A stretch of DNA of 64,000 nucleotides from Allodiplogaster sudhausi. Taxonomy: Eukaryota > Nematoda > Chromadorea > Rhabditida > Diplogasteridae. Positions 20,391 to 30,111 of this stretch are shown in pieces. The notes beneath the pieces were generated by a model that worked only from the letters and a program-made list of their open reading frames with translations, searched no databases and was not told the DNA's origin. The stretch lies in the NCBI GenBank assembly GCA_945643635.1, contig CALZFC010000133.1, positions 318,501 through 382,500 on the forward strand, given 5' to 3'. Both the position numbers and the translations under genes were made by a program. Positions within the stretch are counted from its first letter, which is position 1, and each line of letters opens with the position of its first letter.

Positions 20391-22416
20391 ATGCGAAAGA
20401 AAGCGGCTTTCGCATTCCATTTCTTCTTCATCGTGGCTATTATGGGTTTGTTTAAAAATAAATATTAATTGAAACAATTAAACTGAAATATTATTCAAGC
20501 AAAAAATTGCTCTAGCATAAAAAAAGAAAAATTAACCAACTTTCAGCAGGACAGATTTCGGCGCCGGATGTCGACTACTATGAACGCGGCATGTCCTCGC
20601 TTGGCTTCTCTAACCTGACGATCAACAACACCGTCTACGAGGTTCATGGGCGAAGATTGAGATAATTTAGGACTAATTCTTTTACCAAAATTAAAATTTA
20701 AGCAACCGAAATTCGAGCCATTTTGCCTGACACGAGAGCTAGAGAGCATATGATTTTGAGAGACTCTACTACAACAGTCAAGAAAATTGAATTGGTCTAC
20801 GGAAGTGACCCTTTAAATAGGGATCAAATCGTAATGAGCAATATCTGACGCTTGATTAAACGATCAGAATAACGCATCAAAATATATTTTATTTTCCTAA
20901 TGCATATTTTCCCTAGAATGTGGAATACGTCTTCAACAAAACGAAGGGAGATCCCAGCGAAGGATGCCCGCACGGATTTGTTCTTGCAGTTTTTCCCAAC
21001 CTGAACTATTACTCTAACTATTACGGTACTTATGGTAACTCTTTGCCACTGGGAAATTGTTCTCATAAAATTAAATATTCTATGGAAATAAAATCTGCAG
21101 GTGTTGAGGGTGTTGAACACAATGCCTGCACTTTTCCTGTTGAGCGATCGAACTCAAATTTTAGGAATAGTATGCAATAGTCGGGAAAGTTCAAATAGGC
21201 TTAAATCGATTAAGTTTCTTTGCAGAAGGATGTTATGTCGGTCTGAGACACAAAGCGAATCCGAGTGCGGAGCTGTTGACCGATGATCAAGCAAACAATG
21301 ATGACATCGTCAAGGAGGAGATCAAGAAACTGGCCTTTCATTGGTTCGTAACCGATAAATACAAGAAAGAAGAAATAGTAAGGAAATTCAGTGGTTTTCT
21401 ATCAGACAATGAAGTCAAGTTTCTTCTCTGACCACACTGGGCACATGTAAGAAAACAAATGTTGAAAAGTGGGTTTTCGGTTCACAGCTTTTGTTTTAAA
21501 CCGATTTTTTAAGGATCTTGAATGGAAAGCGCTACAGCGTTTCTGATGTGAATCTGAAGGGACTGGACGACAAGAAGACCAAAGTCCGTCAGCTGGCGTA
21601 CATTGTGTGGCTCCAACGCGAAGAGCTCACTGCTTATGCGGAGGGGGCTGATTTCGATTCAGCCTGCTGCATGCGTCTGCCCTCCAAGTCCTCAGCTGCT
21701 GCCTCCCCTCCAACTCCTTCCTATCCTCGTTTTCCCCTCATCAACACCGGCCGCTATGACCTCACCATCCAGGGACGCCAGTACAAGAATGTGCCCTACT
21801 TTGTCTATGGGAAGGTGTTCGCTAAACCGAATGAAAGCCTGATTTGCCCGGATGGCCTCAAGCATGCCATAATCCCATCAAAGGTGATTTTTATTTGCTT
21901 AGAGTAGAAAGAAAATGTCTTGAATGAAGTTAATAGTAGCTCTCATTTGTTCAGGAGTTTGTCGAGGTTGATGTTTGCTTCGTTTCGATTGGCTTCGTCG
22001 GCAATCGGACTCTTGCGCCCAACGAGGACCCGAACAACGTGACACTTAAGAGAAGCCACCTCCAGTGGATGCTCGATGGAGAAGGAGTGGGCGTGGTTCC
22101 GGATGAGCTTTGGTGGGGCGCGGATCACCCGACTGCTCCTTGGGAGAAACTTCCTGGCTTCGTGGTGTATAAAACTCACGATGTGTATAGCGAAGATAGG
22201 TATTTACAATATCCCTGCTGCATGGATCTGTCCCCGCCTCCCACAACGACCACTGCTCCTACTTCTCCTACTTCTCCTACTTCTCCTACTTCTTCCACTT
22301 CTCCCACTTCTCTGACTGCTCCGACTGCTCCAACCTCTCCAACTGTTCCCACTGCCGAACCCAGCCAATCCTCAGGTCGACGAAAAGATTTGGCGTTTAC
22401 CAACAGTTTTTCATAG
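20391..22416 (+). CDS. Intact family A gene A2: secreted double-CCM protein with Ser/Thr/Pro tail
   Basis: Six exons (20391-20445, 20547-20641, 20917-21025, 21226-21343, 21514-21883, 21955-22416) sum to 1,209 nt, exactly 403 codons with stop, and every boundary is GT-AG in phase. Residues 1-18 form a hydrophobic leader (MRKKAAFAFHFFFIVAIMG). The mature part has eight cysteines, near residues 67, 89, 177, 178, 237, 257, 337 and 338, with the pairs inside ACCMRLPSK and PCCMDL. Other landmarks are YYERGMSSLGFSNLTINNT (two N-glycosylation-type sites), GDPSEGCPHGFVLAV, VGLRHKANPSAELL, HAIIPSK and LQWMLDGEGVGVVPDELW. From about residue 345 the tail is a mucin-like run of Thr, Pro and Ser. I do not recognise the family; it is the sister of family B. 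The start follows a TTTCAG acceptor by five bases. Likely extracellular; function unknown. Confidence 0.75.
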
Positions 22417-22790
22417 ACAATGTAGCTTCAGGCTTGATTACTGGCTACCATCAAGATTCAATGAGATCATTTATTAAGGCAACATTCTTGTGTCGTGCTT
22501 CAGCCCTTCGTTCCTCCTGCTCATCCACTTTATTGCCTAGAGAGTTTTGAAATTAAATGTTTTGTGTTTATTCCCGTTGTTTCCGTTGTTTCCAGTAAAT
22601 AGAAAAAAAACATGAGAAGAAGTGAAGAATTCGTGCTCTGGAAGATTCACATGTAAGACCCAATATAAAGCGTCAGTTTGTAAAGTAGTTCGAAATCGCA
22701 GATTCTCAACATGCACTTTACCTCGCATTCTGTGAATAGTTTAATTAATCAATTACGAAATATCTGAATGCTCGATATTTCAGAAATTTG
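22417..22790. other. A2 3' region
   Basis: Contains ATTAAATGTTTTGTG at about 22,552, aligned with AATAAATGTTTTGTG at 53,489 downstream of A4, a plausible polyadenylation signal. No gene is seen. Confidence 0.5.
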
Positions 22791-22794
22791 AGTG

Positions 22795-22995
22795 TACATT
22801 TCTCGTCCATTCTATTTGAATGGACGAGAAATGTTGCGGCAGGCTCGAAAAAGAAAAGATAGAATGATTCTCGCTCATTTCACTCGACTTCCCGCTCGGT
22901 GCTCGGTTGGCTCGTCCGAGGCACTTCTCCTTCTCTTCTCCTTCTTTCTCTTCTTCCTCCTCCTCCCCTTTTCTCTTTTCTCTCCTTCTCCCTAT
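22795..22995 (+). repeat. D block 3 (5' half)
   Basis: Starts with TTTCTCGTCCATTCTATTTGAA and runs through GCTCATTTCACTCGAC into a CT-rich stretch ending near 22,995, where it is joined to F-block sequence (23,000-23,157). The hydrophobic second half of D is missing. Confidence 0.6.
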
Positions 22996-23032
22996 GTTTA
23001 AATATGGTAAAATAGATACAAAATAAAGAAGA

Positions 23033-23157
23033 AGTCTTCAGAATTAAGATGGCTACTGAAATGAAATGTCGTTATTAAATTTGAGTAACGATGGATTGGT
23101 TGATCTGGAGCTGCAGGTTTAATGATGTGCCGTATAGTTAGTTGTTGAAAAGTTTGC
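23033..23157 (+). repeat. F block directly upstream of C2
   Basis: AGTCTTCAGAATTAAGATGG through GATGGATTGGTTGATCTGG to AAAAGTTTGCAT, shared with 27,200-27,330 and in part with 16,766-16,880. It abuts the C2 signal peptide and replaces the usual family C upstream block and splice acceptor. Confidence 0.6.
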
Positions 23158-23896
23158 ATGGTTATCTGCGTCTTCTCTGTCCTGGCACTCCTGGCCGGCG
23201 GCATTTCTCCTCTTCTGCCAACGGCTGCCCCCTTCGAACTCGATGCTCTCTTCTGCCTTTCCTGTCCGGGTACCAAGGAGCAAGTGGCTACCGTCAAGTT
23301 GTTCGAGATCTGGTGGTGGAAAGGTCAAAAGTGTTGATTCGGAATACTTTATGCCCTGTTCCCTCCATTTCAGTTGAATTTGATGGAATCAAATGGATAT
23401 TAACTTTTACTTTTAATGACAGTGATTTGATTCAGAAGAAAAGGAGTTGTTGGGGGAGCGCATATATGAAGGTCAAAGCGTTTTTTTTCTTCGAAAAATT
23501 TGACCTATTCCCGACATCATTTCAGTTTTTGTTACTAACGTTTACCTTTGATTTAGGCAGATACGAGCAGCGCACTCCAGGTAATAATGTCACCATCAAT
23601 GACCAAGAACCCACGAAGGTCTCATCCAATGGAATTGTCAGTTAATTGCCGTTCTGTCCATTATGGAGTGAATGAAGAGTAAATGATTGGCATAATTTAT
23701 TATTGATCCATTTATTATATTTTATATATTGTTAAAGGTTACTACTGGCAAGGATTTATACCTGAACATCACCCACAACTGCAACTGCAACACCATTGAG
23801 ACCACCATCTTCCGTCTGCAACCAAACCGAGTAAACGACACCACGGAGGACAGCAATTGCATTGATTTCTCCAAGAATTTCAAGTGTTCCGCATAG
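23158..23896 (+). CDS. Family C copy C2: transthyretin-like secreted protein, complete frame
   Basis: Three exons (23158-23323, 23557-23636, 23738-23896) total 405 nt, 135 codons with stop, all in phase. The start MVICVFSVLALLAG lacks the Arg of C1 because the sequence changes to F block right at the ATG. The signal peptide is followed by LFCLSCPG, a VKLFE strand, NNVTINDQEPTKVSSNG, then DLYLNITHNCNCN, IFRLQPNR and a C-terminal pair of cysteines (NCID and KCSA). The L-C...V.L.E...LxIxHxC order is that of the nematode transthyretin-like family, though divergent. Exon 1 is nearly identical to C1. Loss of the normal promoter and acceptor makes expression doubtful even though the frame is intact. 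The AATAAA at about 23,933 is kept. Confidence 0.6.
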
Positions 23897-24289
23897 TCAT
23901 CTATCCCTAAAAAGAGTCCGTGGAATAAAGAGAACATTTTGTTACGCAATCGCTGTGGCTGTGAGCATTTCTCATGCATTCATGAATGTTCAATTCCTCT
24001 TGAAGATCTTCTCGTGCTTGAAAGTATAAAAATTTTGTGCAAATTGCATGAATAATAAAAATGTAATTAGTAGAAATGAAAATGAAGATGTGCGGTATAT
24101 ATTATTCGCTAACATGGCTTTCGTCTTTTGGCTTCTAAACGTGCAGAAAGAAGCAAGAGCTTTGTTCATTAACTCGCTGCATTTCTCTGCTTTAAAATCA
24201 GAAAATTATTCACTACATTAATTTTAATAAAACTTGTTGTTTCTACGTGATTTCGTACAGAGAAAAAATAATAATTTGCGCTTGAAGAC

Positions 24290-24440
24290 AAACTATTGTT
24301 TGATGCAGAAACCACTGAAAAAGACAAATTGTTTCTCGCTCATTTCACCAGGCTGCCTGCTCGGTTCTTGGTTGGCTCCTCCTAATCTCTTCTCCCTTCG
24401 CCTGATTTCTCTCTTTCTCTGCCTCGCTGTCCATTGTCCT
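24290..24440 (+). repeat. D block 4 (partial)
   Basis: TTGTTTCTCGCTCATTTCACC, GCTCGGTTCTTGGTTGGCTCC and CTCTTTCTCTGCCTCG mark a shortened D block. It is preceded and followed by fragments of the B/D upstream block. Confidence 0.5.
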
Positions 24441-24720
24441 TCGTTTGATCATGTAGTTCGCAATTTGAACTATGCAAAATCACAGAAATATGAACTTGCG
24501 AATCTGCAGAATGATCATATTTTGATTCGCCTTTTTAGTACTGATGGTGTTTTATTCTCAAACATGACAGCTGCAACGTTTGCGAGGAAGTAAAATAAAC
24601 TCTCGTTTTCTCTTCTTTCCAGGTGATATCACAACGTGAATAAAAAAGAAAATGAAAACTTAAGTGATGACAAATAATAACTACAATAGGATTTTTCATA
24701 TTTGGTCGGGAATTCATAGT

Positions 24721-25240
24721 CTCAATTTTGAAACATTTGTTCGATTCCTTGTCTGATGGACATGTCTTTGTAGTAGTTATTTAAGCCTTATAATTGTACA
24801 GTACGAAATTTCCCATATAAATCGAAACTTTTCAATAAAAGTGTATATGCAACATTTGAAGATCTCTGTGAGAGCTCTTAAATGATATACTAACGATTTT
24901 GTAATATTAAAGTTGAGCGTAGTTATGGATCGATGAATGCGCTTACACGGTGCCTCGGAGGCCGAAAATGGGCCATTTTGACCGACTTGCGCGCATTTTT
25001 CGAGTGATACCGTAATAGTAAGAGTTCCACTTTCACAATAATTGTTTTAGAGGTAACAAACCACTCTCTTTCACTTGGTATACTTCGTTTTTTGACATGG
25101 GGGGTCCCGATGCCCGAAATGGACCTCTCAAAACAGATTTTCTCAAAAATGACCCCTATAATGAAGATGTTAGACAAAGGTTACTGGAGACTGCTTATGC
25201 CCCATCAGACAAGGAATCCAACAAATGTTTCAAAATTTAG
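24721..25240. mobile_element. Non-autonomous inverted-repeat element of 520 bp
   Basis: The ends form a long inverted repeat: 24,721-24,758 matches the reverse complement of 25,203-25,240 at about 36 of 38 positions (shared core AAACATTTGTTCGATTCC at the left, with one difference at the right). Internal sequence includes a motif shared in reverse with 4,215-4,270 (TCGGTCAAAATGGC). No transposase frame is seen. I cannot fix the target duplication. It ends 17 bases before the surviving exons of A5, whose 5' part is missing. Confidence 0.65.
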
Positions 25241-25257
25241 ATCGGTCGCCATTGAAC

Positions 25258-25742
25258 AGAGTCCCCCGGATGGCCTCAAGCATGCCATAATCCCTTCAAA
25301 GGTAATTTTTGTTTGTTTCAAGTAGAATGAAAAAAAATTAAACGCATATATCGCTAAGAATGTCCTCAATGAATGGAATAAAGTGTAGCTCTCACATCTG
25401 CAGGAGTTCGTGGAACTATTTGGTTGCTGGGTATCGATTGGCTTCGTCGGCAGTCCGACTCTTGCGAAAGGCGAGGACGCGACCAACGTGACAGTCAAGC
25501 GAAGCCGCCTCCAGTGGATGCTCGATGGAGATGGAGTTGGCGCGATTCCGGATGGGCTTTGGAAGGCGGATGAGCCGAAGTCTTCTTGGGATAACCTTCC
25601 AAATGGCTTTGTGAGATATGGAAAGCGCGCCCTGTATAGCAGCGACCAGGACCCGATTCAATACCCCTGCTGCATGGATCTGCCCCCGTCCACGACCACA
25701 ACCACTGCTCCTACTTCCGCACAAAGCCGCTCCTCAGGTTGA
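25258..25742 (+). pseudogene. Family A copy A5: last two exons only
   Basis: The end of exon 5 (25258-25302, with PDGLKHAIIPSK) and the whole of exon 6 (25404-25742, 113 codons with stop) survive. Exon 6 encodes EFVELFGCWVSIGFVGSPTL, then RLQWMLDGDGVGAIPDGLW, the second CCM motif (YPCCMDLPPS) and a short Thr-rich tail ending RSSG. Everything 5' of 25,258 is absent and the boundary lies next to an inverted-repeat element. Exon 6 itself has no lesion, so loss of the rest is the cause of inactivation. Confidence 0.75.
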
Positions 25743-27060
25743 CAATAAGTTTTGGTGTAGTTACATTGAGCTCATATAAAATACAACTTTTGACTTGATT
25801 ATTGGCAATCATCTCGATTCAACAAAGATCTTTCATTAAGGCAACATCCCTCCGTGCTTCAGCCCTTCGCTCCTACTTCTGCTCATCCCCTTCATTGTCT
25901 AGAGTGTTCTGAGAAAAAGAAATGTTTTGTTTTTATCCCTGTTGTTTCCGTCGTTGGCATAATCATGCGGTAAAGGAAAAGTTGTGAAAAAGAGCAGAAC
26001 TCAGCGGCCTGAGCATTCGCTCATCACACGGCATACGAAGTGTTCACTTGGGACTCCGGCCCCTTAATGTTGGCCTTGGTGAATTTGTCGAATCCGAGCA
26101 TAAACTAGAAATGATCCAAGTTTTTGAAGAATATATTTAACTTTAAAAATCAATAATTCTCAATTATTATTTCATTATTCAATTCCTTATTAAAAACTAC
26201 AACACAGATGACCATTTTCGAAAAAAAAAATGTATTGACTGCTATTATTTGCATTATGAAGTTTGCAAGAATGCAGCACTACACTGGTTCTTTCAAAAAA
26301 TCTGATCATTGGATGAAAGTTCTGCCCGATTCGAGATTCTCGCTCCACTTCGCACCCCTTTGATCGATTGGAAGGAATGAGTACATCGCTGGAAGCAATT
26401 ATGAAGTGATGCTGATATCTGGTTAAAACATGTGAAGTAAATAAGTGATTAAAAAAAGGTTATTTTCCACCATGAACTTGAATGTAAATGAGGATGCCAA
26501 GAATTAGAGCCAGTTAACACGGAGCTTGAGAACTTCATGCAAGAGTGTCACAGCTTCAGTGAATTTGATGACGACGTCTTTCCATAGGTAAAGACAAATT
26601 CTTCAATTCATTGATGAATTTTCGCATAGAAGGAAGGGAAATAAAAGGAAAGAGGAAAGACTCAGAATTGATCAAGCGATGAGTGAAGATGTGGTGTAAG
26701 AGGTAAGAGAATGGGGAGAGGGAGAAATAGAGAAAGAGGGAGAGGCCAGGTTGGAGAACCATTTTTTTCATGCCACGTCCGAAATGGAAGTTTACGTGAC
26801 ATCATAAAAGGGAAGGATTTCAGGTTTTCTCCCATATCCACTTATGATTCTTGTTTTTTTCTTGGAATGTTCAAGTTTACACGAATTCGTGGTATAATAT
26901 TCACCACTTTGTCGTTTTCATATACATTGTCAGGGAAACTTATCTAACCAATAAATTTGCAAAAGTAGTTCAAAATCGCATGTTCTCAACATCTACTTTC
27001 CGTTGCATTCTCAATTAATTAATTGCGAGATATCTGAATACTCAATTTAAACAGAATCTT
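25743..27060. other. A5-C3 spacer without a gene
   Basis: The first part resembles the 3' flank of A4 (53,306-53,960). A B/D upstream-block fragment lies near 26,770-26,810 and a purine-rich stretch at about 26,630-26,760. I see no coding exon. Confidence 0.5.
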
Positions 27061-27067
27061 GAGTAGA

Positions 27068-27182
27068 AATTTCTTGTCCATTTTATTTGAATGCGGAGAG
27101 AGAGGCCGCTCGAAAAAGAAAATGGAAAATGATTCTCGCTCATTTCACCCGACTTCCCACTCGGTGCTCGGTTGGCTCCTCT
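27068..27182 (+). repeat. D block 5 (5' part) followed by F block
   Basis: TTTCTTGTCCATTTTATTTGAA through GGTGCTCGGTTGGCTCCTC, then a switch at about 27,195 into an F block (27,200-27,330). The CT-rich second half of D is missing. Confidence 0.55.
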
Positions 27183-27713
27183 TCTCCTTATTATTATTAA
27201 GTCTTCAGAATTAAGATGGCTACTGAAATGAAATGTCGTTATTAAATTTGAGTAACGATGGATTGGTTGATCTGGAGCAGCAGGTTTAATGATGTACCTT
27301 ATAGTTGGTTGTTGAAAAGTTTGCATGTTAATCAGCAATTTGCACGCGTAGATTCAAAACCACATGTTCTCAACATGTACTTTCTGTCGCACTATATGAA
27401 TTATTTAATTAATCTTGAAACGAAAAAATTACGAAATATGATACTCGACTTGAGGAAAGACGAGAGAAACTAATCATTTCACGTGCATTCCTCGATCGCA
27501 GACGGTCTCTTCGCTTCGGTTTAATCTTTCCCATCAATTTTTTTCTATCTCCTCAGCTTTCAAGACTTAGTTCGTCTGGCTTTCCTTTCAAGAATTAGCT
27601 TTTCAATCAGACACACTTTTAGACTTTGGCAATTCTCTCTTGGAGATTGTATTAAATTATCTTTGAAAAAAAGAAATAAAAATTTGTCAATATTTTTTCA
27701 TCATAGAATAATA

Positions 27714-28536
27714 ATGCGAGTTATCTGCGTCTTCTCTGTCCTGGCACTCCTGGCCGGCGTTTCTCTTCTTCTGCCACCGGCCGCTGCCTTCGGAGTCAAG
27801 GCTCTATTTGGCCTTTCCTGTCCGAATATCAAGGACAACCAAACAACTGTCGAGTTGTACGAGTCCACGTGGGAAGGTCAAAAGTGGTATTTCTGAAGGG
27901 AAAAATCGCCCTGGTCACAAGATTTCCGTTAAATTTGATGGGATGGAATTAAATATATATTAACTCGAGCACACGAGGAAATGTCAAAAGAGGCAGTTGT
28001 TGTCGCCATGAAAAAATAACGCCAATTACATTTGACTATAATGAGAAACTTTAAGTCTTAAAATTCATTCTGCATATTAAAATTCCAGAAGCAATTAGAG
28101 GATAAATTTGTCAAACTAAATTTTTTTAACTGTATTAAATAAGCATAATTTTACTTATGAACTTATTTAGGCGAAAATTTTAATCGCACCTCAGCCGGTC
28201 TCTAGGTCAATGACAACGAAGCTTCGGAGGTCTCATCCAATGGAAAAGTCAGTTGGACTGCAGTTCTGTGTAATTTGGAGTAAATAAGGAGTATATGGCA
28301 AATTTATTATGGATCTACATATTTATTATGTTTTATATTTCTCTTATGGTTACTGTACATTACAGGGCAAGGACTTCTTCCTGAAGATCACCCACTACTG
28401 CAACTGCCCTTCCGGTGAGACCACCATCTTCCGTCTGCCACCACACCGAGAAAATGCCACGGAGACTAGCCATCGCATTTATCTCTCCCATAACTCCAAG
28501 TGTAATCGAATCGACATCAGATCTGCATTCCCTTAG
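27714..28536 (+). pseudogene. Family C copy C3: transthyretin-like, stop in exon 2
   Basis: Exons 27714-27876, 28171-28247 and 28366-28536 keep correct lengths and phases (163, 77 and 171 nt). Exon 1 encodes MRVICVFSVLALLAGVSLLL and FGVKALFGLSCPNIKDN; exon 3 encodes GKDFFLKITHYCNCPSGETT and IFRLPPHRENAT. Exon 2 has an in-frame TAG at 28203-28205 where C1 has a Val codon. The acceptor before exon 3 is ACATTACAG, the form deleted in C1 and C2. An acceptor (CATCATAG) stands eight bases before the ATG, and AATAAAGAGAG follows at about 28,547. A single-base change could have caused the stop; otherwise the copy looks complete. Confidence 0.65.
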
Positions 28537-28929
28537 AGACCAGAGAATAAAGAGAGCATTTTGTTATACAATCAAGCTGTGAGCATTTCTCATGCATACA
28601 TACATTCATTCTCAATTACTGTTGAATATCTTCTCGAGTTTTAAATCATACAAATATTGTTAAAACTATTTACATGGACAACTAAACACAATATTTACAA
28701 ATGTAGGAAAATATTCTGAGTCATACAATTTCTTTGAAAATTAATTGATAAACTAGTCATCTCTATTTCGGAGGCAGCTGCCAAATTTTGGTTCCTTAAC
28801 GTGCAAAAAGGAGCGAGATCTTTGTTCAGTAACTCATATTTGAAAGAAAAATATATTCAAAATTTTCCATATCGAGTTGGAGATTGAAATTTTTTCATCC
28901 AGCACCAGAAATGAAAGCTTACGTGATAT

Positions 28930-29400
28930 CATGAAAATGAATCGAGTAATGAACTCGATCTCGCTCTGGAATGAGACAATGAGTGGGCTATGGCGATTTC
29001 GAAAGCATAATATATATTTTTATTGGATATAATAATGAATGTACCCTTATGAAGCTTATGGTTACTTTATTTGCATATTCTATTAACTACTTGCTGCATA
29101 CCAATTGCATACCAATGCTCATTAATTTAGTCATCTCATACTAATTTGCTTAAATTTGCACAGTGCAAATTTGGATTTTACACTTTTCAAAAGTCTAACA
29201 AAGAATTCCGGGGGACCAGACTTATAATTTCTCTACTTCTTTTCAACCCGGTCCGGAGGCTAAAAAGACGGCATTTTTATTCTCGCAAATTTGTGAAGAA
29301 AAGATCCCTTCCGATTAAGCCTCTTCTTTTACAATTGCTCAAGGTATACATATATGTATGTACATATATATAAATCATCAGTTTGCACTCCTAGTTCAAG
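28930..29400. repeat. E spacer repeat, copy 1
   Basis: CGAGTAATGAACTCGATCTC ... GACAATGAGTGGGCTA and a later stretch ATCATCAGTTTGCACTCCTAG recur at 34,950-35,260 upstream of C4. It is part of the intergenic unit copied with family C genes. No coding signal. Confidence 0.6.
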
Positions 29401-29660
29401 AGCTCATCATTCACTATGTGAATAGTTTATTTAATTGTGAAACAGTTCAAAATGATTACGAAATATGATACTCGACGTGAGGAAAGACGAGGGAAATCAA
29501 TCATTTCACGTGCATTCCTCGATCGCAGACGGTCGCGCTTCGCTTGGAGAGGGAAAATTCTTCCTCTCCTTCTCCACTTTTATCTCTTCTCTCTTTCCCT
29601 CTTCCCCTTTCGCCCGATTTTTCTCTTTCTCTGCCTCGTTGTCCCTTGCCCTGAAAATAG
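29400..29660 (+). repeat. Family C upstream block fused to D-type CT-rich sequence
   Basis: The family C upstream block (CGACGTGAGGAAAGACGAGG, CATTTCACGTGC, TCGATCGCAGACGGTC) is present to about 29,535 and then switches to a CT-rich D-type stretch (TTTCTCTTTCTCTGCCTCGTTG). Exon 1 of family C is missing. Confidence 0.5.
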
Positions 29661-29859
29661 CCTTGTAACCCATTGACTCTGACTGTGTGAAAGAGCGGAA
29701 ATATGCACTTTCAAGGCATCACTAACACCAAGACGAAAACGAAAGATGTGATACAGACTACAAGAAAAACAAGAAAAGTAAAAGCAATTTACGATATTGA
29801 ATAAAGATCAATCAAATAAGTTCCCGAAGGATTACATTGTATCTCATAGGGTGCGTTCT

Positions 29860-30100
29860 TCTACATGGAAAGTCTCCCACAAATGCATTAATTGCAAATC
29901 CGATGAGACCACATTTTTCCTTCTGCCGGCAAACCGAAGAAGTGCCAGGATTTGTGCAGCAATTGGATTGATCTCTGCCAGAATTCCTCGTGAAATGGAG
30001 CCAGCACCAATTCTTGATTCCTCCAGAGAATAATGAGAGCATTTTGAAACGCAATCTTGAAAATGTGAGCTTCTCTCTTGCATTCTTAAATTTTCAAATA
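29860..30100 (+). pseudogene. Remnant of family C exon 3
   Basis: A frame reading VSHKCINCKSDETTFFLLPA then ANRRSA aligns with THxCNC...TTIFRLPPNR of family C exon 3. It is frameshifted near ICAAIG, where C copies have CID. CCAGAGAATAATGAGAGC replaces the polyadenylation signal. No exons 1 or 2 belong to it. Confidence 0.6.
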
Positions 30101-30111
30101 CTATTGAATAC

